This document shows, in pieces, positions 24,151-34,425 of a stretch of DNA of 64,000 nt. Under the pieces are notes generated by a model. It worked only from the letters and a program-made list of their open reading frames with translations. It was not told the DNA's origin and did no database searches. The DNA comes from Zoroaster sp. YZ-2022 (Eukaryota; Echinodermata; Asteroidea; Forcipulatida; Zoroasteridae). Each line of letters starts with the position of its first letter. Positions within the stretch are counted from its first letter, which is position 1. The position numbers were made by a program, and so were the translations under genes. The stretch spans positions 29,246,366 through 29,310,365 of the forward strand of contig CM055816.1 of NCBI GenBank assembly GCA_029582265.1, read 5' to 3'.

Positions 24151-24999
24151 AAATTCTCTGTTTACACGCAAATGTAGCATTGACGTTGTGCATGTACATT
24201 GCAATTTTGTTTCTTTCTCAAAACCCATATGGTTTATAACATCCGTTTGTGCATTTTTTCTTTCTGTCTTCCCCCACCCCCTTTTTTGGTGGGGGGATTT
24301 GAACAATGGAGACAATAACTTTGGGGTCGCTCTTTTTCTAGTTTTAGTTTAACAATCTGCCAATCAAAGTTCTACAAAATAAAAATAAATAAATTAAAAA
24401 AACATGATCGGTGGTATACATGGAAATTACAAGTTACCCGATCTCTCCAGAAGAAATATTCTCTGTAAAGTCCCCTTAAGATGTCTGACTCCAGAGAGGT
24501 CAAACTACTAGGTCAGGTCAGGTCAGCCATAAGAGTGGAGATTGCCAGCCAGTAGTCTTTGGTGGTGATGATGGATGAGCAAGTACTGATGAAGTGGTTA
24601 TGCAGAGAAGTCCTGGGTGTTGATTTTGTGCCGGGGAGGCCCAGTGTTTATTTTGGAGGCGATTGTCTGGTTGGTGTTGTGAAAAAAAGAAGAAAAAAAA
24701 AACACTTTCATTATGAGGACTGAGTGTTAAAAGATACATTGACTTTTGTTGGTGTGTAATGTGTGAAGGACATGTAAATGTACAACAGCACTTGTTGAAG
24801 ATTGTTTACAGTGAAAGTGGCTGGCTGCATCTCTGCTAGCTGGTTTTAAAGGGCACCTGCCCACACTATCCAGGTTTTGTGTGTAAATCTGTGTATAAAA
24901 GTGGACATTTCAGTGATGGATTTAAAAGTACATGTACCTGTTCTACAATGGTACCTACACTGTACAGGATCAGTGAGTCAAAGCTTTGTTGTTGATTTC
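24151..24999. other. Unassigned DNA
   Basis: No gene supported. AGGTCAGGTCAGGTCAG at about 24511 is a short tandem of AGGTC words. Confidence 0.4.
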
Positions 25000-25085
25000 T
25001 TTCAGGTACACCGTGTAATGATCTCTTTTGGAAAAAAAAAGTGATGGCTCTGAGAAGAGCCGGTTGGTTTGTTCTCAACGTTTCA
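25000..25085. mobile_element. Foldback element, half copy
   Basis: TTTCTTTCAGGTACACCGTG, ATGATCTCTTTTGG and GGCTCTGAGAAGAGCCGGTT match one arm of 23683-23884. Confidence 0.6.
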
Positions 25086-25199
25086 ACTAGTCTGCTCTAG
25101 TCATCGTCGGGAGACTAGCCAAGGCTTTGTCTCGTGGATACCCAATTAACAAGTGTACATTCACATGTACATGATATGTACAGTGTAGTGGACCAAAGG

Positions 25200-25574
25200 A
25201 GGGCTGTGCCGGCTATCTGGATACCCGACCGAAACGGTCATTACCCGGTTCCATTTTTCGGTTCCAATTACCCGTAAATGACTTTTTATAATTCGGACTT
25301 TTGAGCGGTGCAGACAGAAATCTGTGACTCTTGAATAATGCACTTGTACAGACAATTATCTTTAAATTCAAGAGATTACACTCCAATAAAGAAAAGATCG
25401 ATAGTATGGTATCCTCTGTATTATAAAAGTCAATTTGTTACCATCTACAGTACATGTATTTGTACACCACCGGAGGCATGTTTTCAACAAAAATGAAAAC
25501 GGGTATCCGGGTACCCGAAGTTTTCTGATTTCGGGCATCCGGTTCCAAAAATATCCGAAAACGCACAGCCCTAG
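25200..25574 (-). mobile_element. CTAGGGCTGTGC-ended element (hAT-like)
   Basis: GGGCTGTGCCGGCTATCTGG at the left and CCGAAAACGCACAGCCCTAG at the right. The reverse copy of the 7658 element is 375 bp long. Confidence 0.72.
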
Positions 25575-25979
25575 ACAAAAGTGTACGGGTACAGTTGTAC
25601 ATGTCCATGTTAAATGGCCATTTACAACTGGTTTACAGGTGGAACTATATGTACAGTAGAAAAAATATGTCCATTGTATTATTTGGATGTGGACACCCAA
25701 GGGACAAAGATGTACAGAGCTTCATGGCAGGAGTTACCCTCAACTCCTTGTTTCATGAGCTGGTTTGACTTTTAGCTTTTCTGCAAGCATTTTCACTGGC
25801 CCACATGTTTTTAGAGAACTTTTTATAAGTTCCTTCTGCAGGGTGGACCAGAATTGTCCTATATTTTCGAGGTAGGACAAAGAGAGTGAGAGATTACTTT
25901 TTCAAGGCCCAGTGGAATAAATTGTGTAAATGTAAAATAAAAAGAACGAGGGTTTAGTGCTGTCTTTGTAATTTTGAGA

Positions 25980-26140
25980 GAAGTAGTCCAAACTTCTAGT
26001 TTCTTGTGGGGATGCGGAGAGTCTGTAAATCCTCCAAAATTAAACATCCAGGAGGTTCAGGGGGCTTTGTCCTCTAGACCAAAGGGAGACCCAGGCCTGC
26101 TACCCATTTTTCAGGATTTTTTACTTATGTCAAATCGCTC
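25980..26140. mobile_element. hAT-like short element (CAGGCCTG family)
   Basis: GGGGATGCGGAGAGTCTGTA, TTCAGGGGGCTTTGTCCTCT, then TACCCATTTTTCAGGATTTT and TCAAATCGCTCC. It ends about 20 bases before a splice-acceptor-like sequence (26160). Confidence 0.65.
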
Positions 26141-26253
26141 CCATTTCTTGTCTTTTGCAGACGTCAACTTCATTATCAAAACTCATTAAAAAAAAACTGA
26201 ACTGTGACTTTGTTTTCCCTCCTCTCATTTCTTGTCTTTTTTTCCCTCTCCAG

Positions 26254-26395
26254 ACGGCAACTTTTATCTCATAGATGAGTTCTTCCAGAAGAAGAAATTG
26301 AATCATCTTGCAACGCAGGATGGAGGTCTTAGTCCATTTAGTAGCTTACCTGATGCTGTGTAGTGTGGTTACACTCGTACGACAAAGCTTAGCAG
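26254..26395 (+). CDS. CDON: Exon 1: 5' leader plus signal peptide
   Basis: The pyrimidine tract and CAG ending at 26253 act as an acceptor, so an upstream non-coding exon is implied. The ATG at 26320 opens 25 codons with a hydrophobic core (VLVHLVAYLMLCSVVTLV) typical of a cleaved signal peptide. The reading frame upstream of this ATG has no other methionine in the exon. The donor AGCAG|GTGAGG ends the exon in phase 1, matching exon 2. Coding part is 26320-26395. The short polar tail after the core (RQSLA) could hold the cleavage site. Confidence 0.75.
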
Positions 26396-26518
26396 GTGAG
26401 GGAATCTATATAGCAGTTTACACAACACAATTTCCCTTAAGATTTTATCTGACTGTCCCATGTGATTTGATAAGAAGGTGGGACAATCATTTATTAAATG
26501 ATTTTACCCTTAAAGGGT

Positions 26519-26830
26519 AAAAAAAAGTCTCTGGTTTGTGGTCCTACATTGTACATAACATGTAGGTCGGGTTCAAAATCGATGCGATTGATGTGCTTTT
26601 TTTTTTTTTTTTTTTTTTTTGAACCAGACCAAATTTCCCATACACGAAGTATGGTGGCTAAGAGAGGCCTCACAAATCTGGCAAACGTTCATACCCCTAC
26701 GTAAAAAAGTCATTTAAAACACAGCACGGCAAAATTCCAATCGATCCAGCAATTTTGGCTGCAATTGGACATCGTTTCATAGCCCAAAAAATGAAAACTA
26801 CAAATGCTGACGAGTGGGTCTGAGGTGACG
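26519..26830. repeat. Dispersed repeat H (CCAGACCAAATTTCCCATAC)
   Basis: In intron 1. Shared words are GAACCAGACCAAATTTCCCA, ATTCCAATCGATCCAGCAAT and TGCAATTGGACATCGTTTCA. Copies lie at 37499-37765 (intron 5) and 55467-55735. A T-run at 26598-26620 splits it. Confidence 0.75.
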
Positions 26831-27111
26831 TGTGCAGAGTCCAGAAAACGGAGACTTTATTATTTTTTACCTTTTTCCCCCCTTTTTACCACACATTTTA
26901 CCACACATTTTACCAAAAGATTATTTTCTTTTTCATTGGAACAATGGACCATTTTACATGAGGAAAGGAAATCAATCCTGTGCTTCCATTTACAATTTAA
27001 CAAACATGAACAGTTTGTTATGAACACAAGAACTGTTTTATGAGGTTCTTAAAAAAAAAAAATTATTTTTATTTTTTTAACATAACGGACATCTTTAAAG
27101 TGCCAATATAG

Positions 27112-27295
27112 TCATGGTCAACAGGGCATGGAATCGGAGTGCTAGGTTAAGATTAAGTCCGTGACTGAAAATAAAACCCCACATGACGAGGTCATGTTAC
27201 CGTTGCTGCTGCATAAATGAGCCAGCAATTTTCAATCACTGTGTTCATCTTAAACTGAGACACCGATTCCATGCCATGTTGAAAGTCTGCTTAAA
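27112..27295. mobile_element. Short hairpin element J
   Basis: Ends CAACAGGGCATGGAATCGGA and CACCGATTCCATGCCATGTT form an inverted pair. The interior has GTGACTGAAAATAAAACCCC and ATGACGAGGTCATG. Copies lie at 34306-34425 (partial) and 59578-59758. Confidence 0.72.
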
Positions 27296-27930
27296 ATGAG
27301 GGCAATTGTTTCATGAAGCTCCATGCTTCCCCTCTCCTGCTATCTGGTAATTCGATCCAGCAACAGTATCATCTCCAGCACCACATGCCATCCTCTCCAA
27401 ACCCCTTGTTTCAATAAATCAAAAGTACCTCTCCAAAAAAAAAACCTCCCCAGACCATTTTTCTTAATCCGGTGCTCACTGGAGAGACTCGTCTTCGCAG
27501 CAGTCAAAATCCAATATCCCACCGGGCAGAGCTGGAGTAGTCGGCTGCTGCTCGTTAAACCCAATCCGGACGTCTCGGAGAGGCTTCTTCTGGGAGGCGG
27601 TGGGATGCGGTTGATGGCAGTTGCTTTTTTTTTTTTTATCTTCTTCAGGAACCATCATATGAATTTGATTACGAGGGTTTGTGGGTTAAGCAGTGACCTG
27701 TCTTATTAGTATCAGGCGTCTTCCGGTACCCATGCCGAGAATGAACCAGTGAATGTCGAGTCTGATGCATTTGTGATAACATATATTTGCTGAACTTTGG
27801 CCCTCATTTTGTGCTGTCATTGTTGTGCTGATCGTCTGTCATTTTCCACCCTTGAGGTCCATACAAGGAGAGGCCTTTATGACAGATCCTGATGTGACTT
27901 TGTTGGTTTGAATCAATTGAATTAATCAAA
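27296..27930. other. Intron 1, unassigned
   Basis: Slightly GC-richer than its neighbours but with no domain or splice-framed exon that I can support. Confidence 0.35.
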
Positions 27931-28455
27931 TGAATGTGACAAATTAAATCAATGCACAAATCAACAAAGTCAATCAGGTCGTTAAAATTTCAGTTGAATC
28001 ACTCAAAGCAATCTAACGAACCAAATGACTTAAGTCAATCAGATAAAATTAATCATTTCAAATCAAATCAAATCAAATCAAATACATGCAAATCTATCAA
28101 AATCAAGTCATTAAAAAATAATCTATTTCTTCAAATCAATGCAATCACACCAACTAAATTACTTAAGTCAGTCAAGTTAATCAAATCAAATACTTGCAAA
28201 TGAAGTCATTCTAACAAATTAAACCATAATTACACATGTAACTAAAATCAATTGAATCACTTAAACCGACCAAATTAATCTAATCAATCAAATTACTTAA
28301 ATCAATCAAATTAAATCAAATTAATCTAATCAATCACTCTAATCAAGTCATTCAAATTTAATCAATCAAATCAAATTAATCTAATGAAGCAAATCAGTCT
28401 AATCAAGTCATTCAGTTTAAACCATATCATGCAATTCAAATCAATCAAATCAACT
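27931..28455. repeat. AATCAAATC low-complexity tract
   Basis: About 520 bases made mainly of the words AATCA, AAATC and TTAATC, for example CAAATCAAATCAAATCAAAT at 28061. Intron 1. Confidence 0.8.
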
Positions 28456-28475
28456 GTGCATCACAAATGATTTAA

Positions 28476-28642
28476 TTTTGCCCTACACCGACTTGTGTAT
28501 GGCACTGTATACTCGGTGCTTTCCGAGTAAGCAGGAGGTCGTGGGTTCGAATCCTGCCAGAGTCTGCCTGAAGTTTTTTCCACAGACCCTCGGAAAGCAC
28601 CGAGTATACAGTGCTATACACACGTCGGTGTAGGGCAAAATT
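28476..28642. mobile_element. Hairpin element containing a tRNA-like B box
   Basis: The left arm TTTTGCCCTACACCGACTTG ... CTGTATACTCGGTGCTTTCC is mirrored by the right arm GGAAAGCACCGAGTATACAG ... TCGGTGTAGGGCAAAA. Between the arms lies GTGGGTTCGAATCCTGCC, a good polymerase III B box. A related sequence without the second arm is at 38964-39120. Confidence 0.7.
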
Positions 28643-28671
28643 CAATCAATTGTTTATCACCCGACGCAAAA

Positions 28672-29036
28672 AATATCTATATCTACATGTATCTTTGAAA
28701 TGTCTATATCTATCTTTGAAATATCTATATCTATCTTTGATCTTTGAAATATCTATAACTATCTTTGAAATGTCTATATCTATCTTTGAAATATCTATAT
28801 CTATCTTTGAAATGTCTATATCTATCTTTGAAATATCTATATCTATCTTTGAAATGTCTATATCTATCTTTGAAATATCTATATCTATCTTTGAAATATC
28901 TATAACTGTCTTTGAAATATCTATATCTATCTTTGAAATATCTATAACTGTCTTTGAAATATCTATATCTATCTTTGAAATATCTATAACTATCTTTGAA
29001 ATATCTATATCTATCTTTGAAATATCTATCTTTGCT
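28672..29036. repeat. 21-bp minisatellite, about 17 copies
   Basis: The unit TATCTATATCTATCTTTGAAA, with variants GTCTATATC and ATAACTG, runs to within 12 bases of the exon 2 acceptor. Because 21 is a multiple of three, open frames on both strands run through it and into exon 2. They are not coding. Each unit holds an AAAGATAG (GATA-type) word on the minus strand. Confidence 0.9.
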
Positions 29037-29047
29037 CTTCCCTTCAG

Positions 29048-29335
29048 ATTCCCCTCCATCGTTCCTCAAGGAGCCCCGATCGAGGATCGTCAAACACAAC
29101 ATCCGCGTCAAGCTTCGCTGCAAAGTAGACCCCAAGGACGCCCAGATATGGTGGTTATTCAACGGCGAAGAGATCACCGACCCCGCCTCCCGAGGCATGG
29201 AGGTCATCCCGAACTACCTCATTATCAATTCATTTCAGGGCAAAGGTGAAGGGTCACACAACGGTGACTACCAGTGCAAAGCTGGGAACGGGACGGGGAC
29301 AGTCATTAGTCGAGCAGCTCATGTACAGGCTGCAT
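29048..29335 (+). CDS. CDON: Exon 2: Ig domain 1
   Basis: A complete Ig domain in one phase 1-1 exon of 96 residues. It shows the B-strand cysteine (VKLRCKVD), the C-strand tryptophan (IWWLFNGEEI) and the F-strand DYQCKAGNGTG. NGT in the last motif is a possible N-glycosylation site. The acceptor is CTTCCCTTCAG|ATTCC and the donor TGCAT|GTAAGT. A 21-bp tandem array ends only a few bases before the acceptor. Codon use is C/G-rich at third positions, unlike the AT-rich flanks, which supports real coding sequence. Confidence 0.9.
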
Positions 29336-29936
29336 GTAAGTACATTTTGCCCAGAGGAAATGTGGATGGACTGTGTACACGAAACAGCGCCCTCATGTTT
29401 CAAGAATAAGCATGAACATTAACAACCAGTGGCACAGCCAGGATTAGACTGGTCCCCTGTCTATATCCTATCAAGGATATAGACAGGCTCCAGGCGTACC
29501 ACTCAAAGAATTTCATTGGATACGTTAACGCGTTGTACTGAAGATCTGATGTCACGCTTCGGGGCTTGCGTGCTAGCTACCAACCAAGGTCAAAGTTCAG
29601 CATCGGGAAAAATATGGCGGCTGCACGGCCAGGATCTGGCACAATTCATGTGCCTCTAGCTCAGAGCGTGATGTCAGATTTTCCGAGTAGGGGGTGGGGG
29701 ATGAGAAACATGTTTTTTTTCACAACTGAAGTGAACCAACAAATTATGTCAATTTATCTTTAGCAGACGTTCCGAAGTTCAGAAATAAGTTGTGAATTTA
29801 CCGACAGACTCTATTCTGCTAAAAAGTGTGGGGTGGGGGGTGGCTGCCCCTCTCTTTGGCTCTGCCACTGTTAATACTGATAAATTTAACAGCAATGGCA
29901 CATTCCATACTCCATAGTACGTCAACAGAATTTGCG
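29336..29936. other. Intron 2, first part, unassigned
   Basis: A small inverted pair around GTCTATATCCTATCAAGGATATAGAC (29459-29484), otherwise plain sequence. Confidence 0.4.
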
Positions 29937-30258
29937 TTAACCCTCCTACATGTACTTTAGCTGAACTTTAGTGGCAAGTAGCTATAGTGGTTAAAACCAG
30001 TCAACTGCCTGTTTGGACTGTTGACCCAAATGTGCACACAGGGGCATTTTTGACTGGTTTTTACTGTCATTTTGACCACCCTCAACAATTTAAGACAATG
30101 CTTTTACCAGTCAAAAACGGTTGACTCATTCTGACCTGCAAATGTACTTACTACATGTAAGGTTTGACAGTGTTTGACTTTTAAGTGCACTAGATATACC
30201 TTGGCAAGTATATCAACATTTTGACTGATTTTGACCCTTGTAGTAGTAGGAGGGTTAA
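29937..30258 (-). mobile_element. TTAA-bounded element, family B, complete
   Basis: TTAACCCTCCTACATGTACT ... GTAGTAGTAGGAGGGTTAA. Both TTAA copies are intact, so this is the best reference copy for family B. Confidence 0.85.
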
Positions 30259-30374
30259 TGTACTTACTACACGTAAGGTTTGACAGTGTTTGACTTTTAA
30301 GTGCACTAGATATACCTTAGCAAGTATATCAACATTTTGACTGATTTTGACCCTTGCAGTCACAGGAGGGTTAA
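30255..30374 (-). mobile_element. Family B element, truncated, tandem to the previous
   Basis: Starts at the shared TTAA of the previous copy, repeats TACTTACTACACGTAAGGTT and ends CACAGGAGGGTTAA. Confidence 0.75.
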
Positions 30375-30703
30375 TGTGGGCTTTAAGGCTAAAAGAAGTA
30401 CAAAAGTAACATTGGAGATTATTTATTTGCCATTGAAAAAAAAACGTACACGTACCCATTGGCTGCAATCACTCATGTGGGTTAGATTCAATCAGATGAA
30501 CTCTTAATTGACCATTTACCTCTGAAAAAGGGCACCCTACATTTTGTGACATATTAATGCATTTAAAGTACAATGTATATAGTATTTCTTGTGTGAACAA
30601 AAAGGTCACACCACAAGCCCTCAAGAGATAGAGAGAGAGAGAGAGAAAAACTACTTTGTACAACTGTTAAAACATCTCCTTTTTAAATGCAATTACATTT
30701 CTC

Positions 30704-31028
30704 GTAACCCTCCTACAATCAGTGCAATTTTTGAAACAACCCATTAAGGCCACTCCAAGCCATTAGCTGTTGCCAGTGGCCTCCTATGGTTACCCTTCTT
30801 TGCACTGTCACACCACTGTGATTGCAGGGTAAAGTGGTCTCCCATCGATACATTGCAGGCCATACTAATATGTTCAAACATTTACAGTGTGCTTGGGTGG
30901 CACACAGTTGATTTTGTAAGATTACTTGGAAAGGACAGCAGGCTTGTACATGTACATTGTATGTACTGAAGGTTGCTCAAGAACGGAATTTAGTGGATCG
31001 GAGTGGCCTCCATGTGTAGGAGGGTTAA
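30704..31028 (+). mobile_element. TTAA-bounded element, family A
   Basis: ACCCTCCTACAATCAGTGCA to GTGTAGGAGGGTTAA, with the left TTAA decayed to GTAA. Followed by a 31029-31230 direct duplication (AAAGGGCAATAAAAAGCTTA twice) that also copied the element's last 40 bases (31105-31142). Confidence 0.85.
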
Positions 31029-31561
31029 TTAAAGGGCAATAAAAAGCTTATTAAATAATGGTGAAGAACACCCTATTTAGGAAGAAGGGCCAAAGGCGTG
31101 GTACAGCCAAGAGCAGAATTTTGTGGATCGGAGTGGCCTCCATAGGTTAATTAAAGGGCAATAAAAAGCTTATTAAATAATGGTGAAGAACACCCTATTT
31201 AGGAAGAAGGGCCAAAGGCGTGGTACAGCCAAGCCTTTGAGGAGCCCGGCTTGGTCCAGGCTACCTGGCCTCCTCATCTGTCTTTTGTGAGTGGGCCCTC
31301 CAGATGGCCAGGTTATGTTGATTGCCAGGTACTTTATTGCTACAGGATTAGGACTAAAAAAAAAGACGGATTAGGAGGACAGGTACATGTAGCCTGGGCC
31401 TGGCTGGGCTTCTCAAAGGCTTGGCTGTACCATGACTTTGGCCCTCCTTCCTTATGTTTGAATGCAAGACATATATATTTTACATGTTACTGGTTTCATA
31501 CAAATTAGAATGCCAATTCCTCAGTTAGCATTTCCATCTCCCACCTGTCTCTTTCATGCAG

Positions 31562-31708
31562 ATTTAAAACGATTTCCGGGGCATTTACCGGAGACAATTT
31601 ATGCCAACAAAGGAGGCGTGGCAGTGGTAGTGTGCTCGCTGCCAGAGAGTCTACCGCCAGCAACCATGTCTTACGAGTTCAAGGGTCAACAAATTACAGA
31701 CTCTTCAG
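31562..31708 (+). CDS. CDON: Exon 3: Ig domain 2, first half
   Basis: Phase 1-1 exon of 147 bases. It encodes the A to D strands of an Ig domain: RFPGHLPETIYANKGGVAV leads to the cysteine in VVVCSLP and then MSYEFKGQQITDSSG. The usual C-strand tryptophan is replaced by tyrosine (SYEFKG). The acceptor TTTCATGCAG|ATTTA and donor TCTTCAG|GTAAGT are good. The fold must be completed by exon 4, whose start phase fits. Confidence 0.85.
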
Positions 31709-31830
31709 GTAAGTTTTTGGGGTAAGGGGGGAAAAAAAACGGCACCAAACTGTTGGTCGAATATGTCCCATCATTTACAGAAAATTTTTGACTATAGTTA
31801 AAGCTTTTGGCCAAAGACATCACAAGTTGC

Positions 31831-31891
31831 ACGTCAAACACAGATTAAACACAGGTCAAACACAGGTCAAACATAGGTCAAACATAGGTCA
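31831..31891 (+). promoter_or_regulatory. 11-bp array of AGGTCA half-sites (DR5 spacing)
   Basis: Perfect AGGTCA at 31853, 31864, 31875 and 31886, with weaker relatives at 31831 (ACGTCA) and 31842, all exactly 11 bases apart. AGGTCA-N5-AGGTCA is the classic DR5 retinoic acid response arrangement. It lies in intron 3, 120 bases after exon 3. It may be a functional element or only a short tandem repeat. Confidence 0.5.
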
Positions 31892-32829
31892 AACTTGTAC
31901 AACGTTTTTGTTGTTTTTAAGTTCGCATGTCGCATGCTCCAACAGAAGTTAGCTGCTGCGTCAGTCAGTGCAGAGAGGGTCAGTATTTTTGTCGCACTGT
32001 AAGGGACAATGTGCGTATATAATTATACGAGATGTACGTGAGAGCTCACGATTCATTTTTTGTATCGACAGAGCGTGTGGAGACAGGAACATGAACGTTA
32101 ATCTACTATACAAATACATGTAAATCATTGGCAAAGAACCCCATTGGATTAAGCGCTATTAACTTCCTGTCTTAAGAAACATTACAAGGGTTTCAGCACT
32201 TTTATCTATTAAAGCCCTCCACATGTCGACAGATGTCTACATTATTTCCTGAAAAAACGGGTCGCCGAAATTGAACAAATGCAACAGAATCGAAGTCAGA
32301 TGTTTTTGAGCTGTTAAGCCTGCATGGTGGTCCCATTATTTTTGTTTTGCACTCTGTGTTTTTCCATCTTCTTTTAGCAGCAGAAAGGTCATTCTCATGA
32401 TCCACAGGGTTTAGTCGTCAATTTTCCCTCATGAAATACATCCCATAATGTCCCCCATGTGGCTCCCCCTGGCAGCCTGCTCCAGCCCCTAGTGCAGTCC
32501 ACCCTAGTAACCCACACATGACCTCTGAGGGTCAGTATGGCGCCCTCGTGTGACAGGGACCACACAGAGAGTTCTTTATGTTTGTGCACACAGGTAGTTC
32601 ATGTTGTGGCATTTTATAATCTGTGTGGCTGGTCTTTTGGGGATATTACCAATGTTTTCCATTCCCATTTTTCAATTGCTTCACAGTCATCTGAGCTGGT
32701 TATTTTTATGGGGGGGTCTCTTGCTGTCTGGGTATTAAAGGGAAGGTCCACCATTGGTAAAACTGCTCCAGTTGTTGGACTTTGATGGAATTGGTACACT
32801 GGCAAATGCAAAGCATCCATGGCTTGGCT

Positions 32830-33425
32830 ATACACAGTCCTCAATCCAACAAAAAGCAGCCGGTGGAGTTTGATGGATTTGGTACACATGGCTACATGCT
32901 CTATTCGCTGGGCTATACTGTGGAGTACTGAATCCATCAAAAGCAGCCGGTGGAGTTTGATGGATTTGGTACACATGACTACATGCTCTATTCGCTGGGC
33001 TATACTGTGGAGTACTGAATCCATCAAAAGCAGCCGGTGGAGTTTGATGGATTTGGTACACATGGCTACATGCTCTATTCGCTGGGCTATACTGTGGAGT
33101 ACTGAATCCATCAAAAGCAGCCGGTGGAGTTTGATGGATTTGGTACACATGGCTACATGCTCTATTCGCTGGGCTATACTGTGGAGTACTGAATCCATCA
33201 AAAGCAGGATTTGGTACACATGGCTACATGCTCTATTCGCTGGGCTATACTGTGGAGAACTGAATCCATCAAAGCAGCCGGTGGTGTTTGATGGATTTGG
33301 TACATGATGTATACTGTGGAGTACTGAATCCATCAAAAGCAGCCGGTGGAGTTTGATGGATTTGGTACACATGGCTACATGCTCTATTCGCTGGGCTGTA
33401 CTGTGGAGTACTGAATCCATCAAAC
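32830..33425. repeat. 87-bp minisatellite, seven copies
   Basis: Unit AAAAGCAGCCGGTGGAGTTT, GATGGATTTGGTACACATGG, CTACATGCTCTATTCGCTGG, GCTATACTGTGGAGTACTGA, ATCCATC. One copy lacks about 17 bases (33207) and another is shortened. 87 is a multiple of three, which creates open frames on both strands (up to 304 codons on the minus strand). These lie inside intron 3 and are not genes. Confidence 0.9.
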
Positions 33426-33429
33426 TCGG

Positions 33430-33477
33430 GCAAAACCAGGATAAGAATTTTGGAGGATTTAGGGTAGTTAGGGTTAA
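33430..33477. mobile_element. Family D end fragment
   Basis: AATTTTGGAGGATTTAGGGT then AGTTAGGGTTAAC, which is one terminus of the telomere-like TTAA family directly after the 87-bp array. Confidence 0.55.
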
Positions 33478-33699
33478 CTCAATGACATTTGAAAGCAAGT
33501 TTGCTCCTGCAAATACATGTACATACAATTAAGCAGATTACTATAATAAGCATCTACATGGGTACATGTACAGGTATACAACCTCTTGTATACAGGGAAT
33601 AAGACATAAGATGGCTAACTCTTGAATAAGGTGAATACAGAGTGTACATACATGTAGTACACATGGACACAATGTACATATAAGTCATAAGAAATGTGC

Positions 33700-34030
33700 A
33701 AAATAATTGTTATTGGCCTAACGTTTCGAACCTAGCAGGTTCTTCCTCAAAGGCAGAAAGAATCTGCTAGCTTTGAAAAGTAAGGCCAGTAAACCATTAT
33801 TTTGCATTTATACTACAAGGCCTTTAGGTTGGTAAGCAGTTTGCAATCAGCTAATTCTCTATTTACTCTTGTGTTTATGTATTTGTTCATGTTTGTATAT
33901 TGTCCATTTTGCCTTTGAGAAAGAACCTGCTAGGTTGGAAACGTAAGGCCAATAACTACTATTTTGCATTTATACTACAGGTCCTTTAGGTTGGTAAGCA
34001 GTTTCCAACAGCTAATTCTCTATTTATTTC
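33700..34030. repeat. Copies of the 163-bp (GGCCTTACG) family
   Basis: Alternating forward and inverted pieces: CGAACCTAGCAGGTTCTTCC, CTAGGTTGGAAACGTAAGGC and CAGGTCCTTTAGGTTGGTAA. Same family as 1-560. Confidence 0.75.
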
Positions 34031-34234
34031 ATGAGAAAATTGTGAACAAGATTCAACATTTTCACAGAAAACACTCTGAGCCAAAAGTTGAAATCGGGCA
34101 ACTTTTGGCAAATGTGCATAACGGCACGTCCATGGTTACTCACGTTACGTTACATACAAAACCTAAAAAATGTGACGTGAGTGACCATGGAATTGCCCAT
34201 ATACATGTATTTGTTTGTGAATTTTTCTCTAAAA

Positions 34235-34308
34235 GGTTAGGGTTAGGGTTAGGGTTGGGGTTGGGGTTAGGGTTAGGGTTGGGGTTAGGGTTAGGGTTGG
34301 GGTTAGGC
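34235..34308 (+). repeat. Interstitial telomere-like tract
   Basis: About twelve hexamers of GGGTTA mixed with GGGTTG. The metazoan telomere repeat TTAGGG dominates. It sits in intron 3 and encodes a meaningless Gly-Leu repeat if translated. Confidence 0.92.
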
Positions 34309-34425
34309 TGGAATGGGAGTGATAGTTTTAGATTATCTGAGTGACTGAAAATAATACCCCACATGATAAGGTCACTGCGTTCATCTTTAACTAGGACACC
34401 AGTTCCATGCCCTGTTGAAAGTCTG
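34306..34425. mobile_element. Element J, partial copy
   Basis: GAGTGACTGAAAATAATACC, CACATGATAAGGTCACTG and CAGTTCCATGCCCTGTTGAA match 27112-27295. It begins exactly where the telomere-like tract ends. Confidence 0.65.

Noticed and set aside
28611..29047. Open frames of ISIFEISI / DIDISKI type leading into exon 2
   Set aside because: They come from the 21-bp tandem array. The exon 2 acceptor at 29047 and matching phase with exon 1 explain the real coding part.
32614..33528. Minus-strand frame of 304 codons and plus-strand frame of 162 codons
   Set aside because: Both are products of the 87-bp repeat, which is a multiple of three and stop-free on both strands. They lie in intron 3 of the receptor gene.
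33964..34344. Frame ending in a Gly-Leu repeat
   Set aside because: Translation of the telomere-like GGGTTA tract and the 163-bp repeat family.
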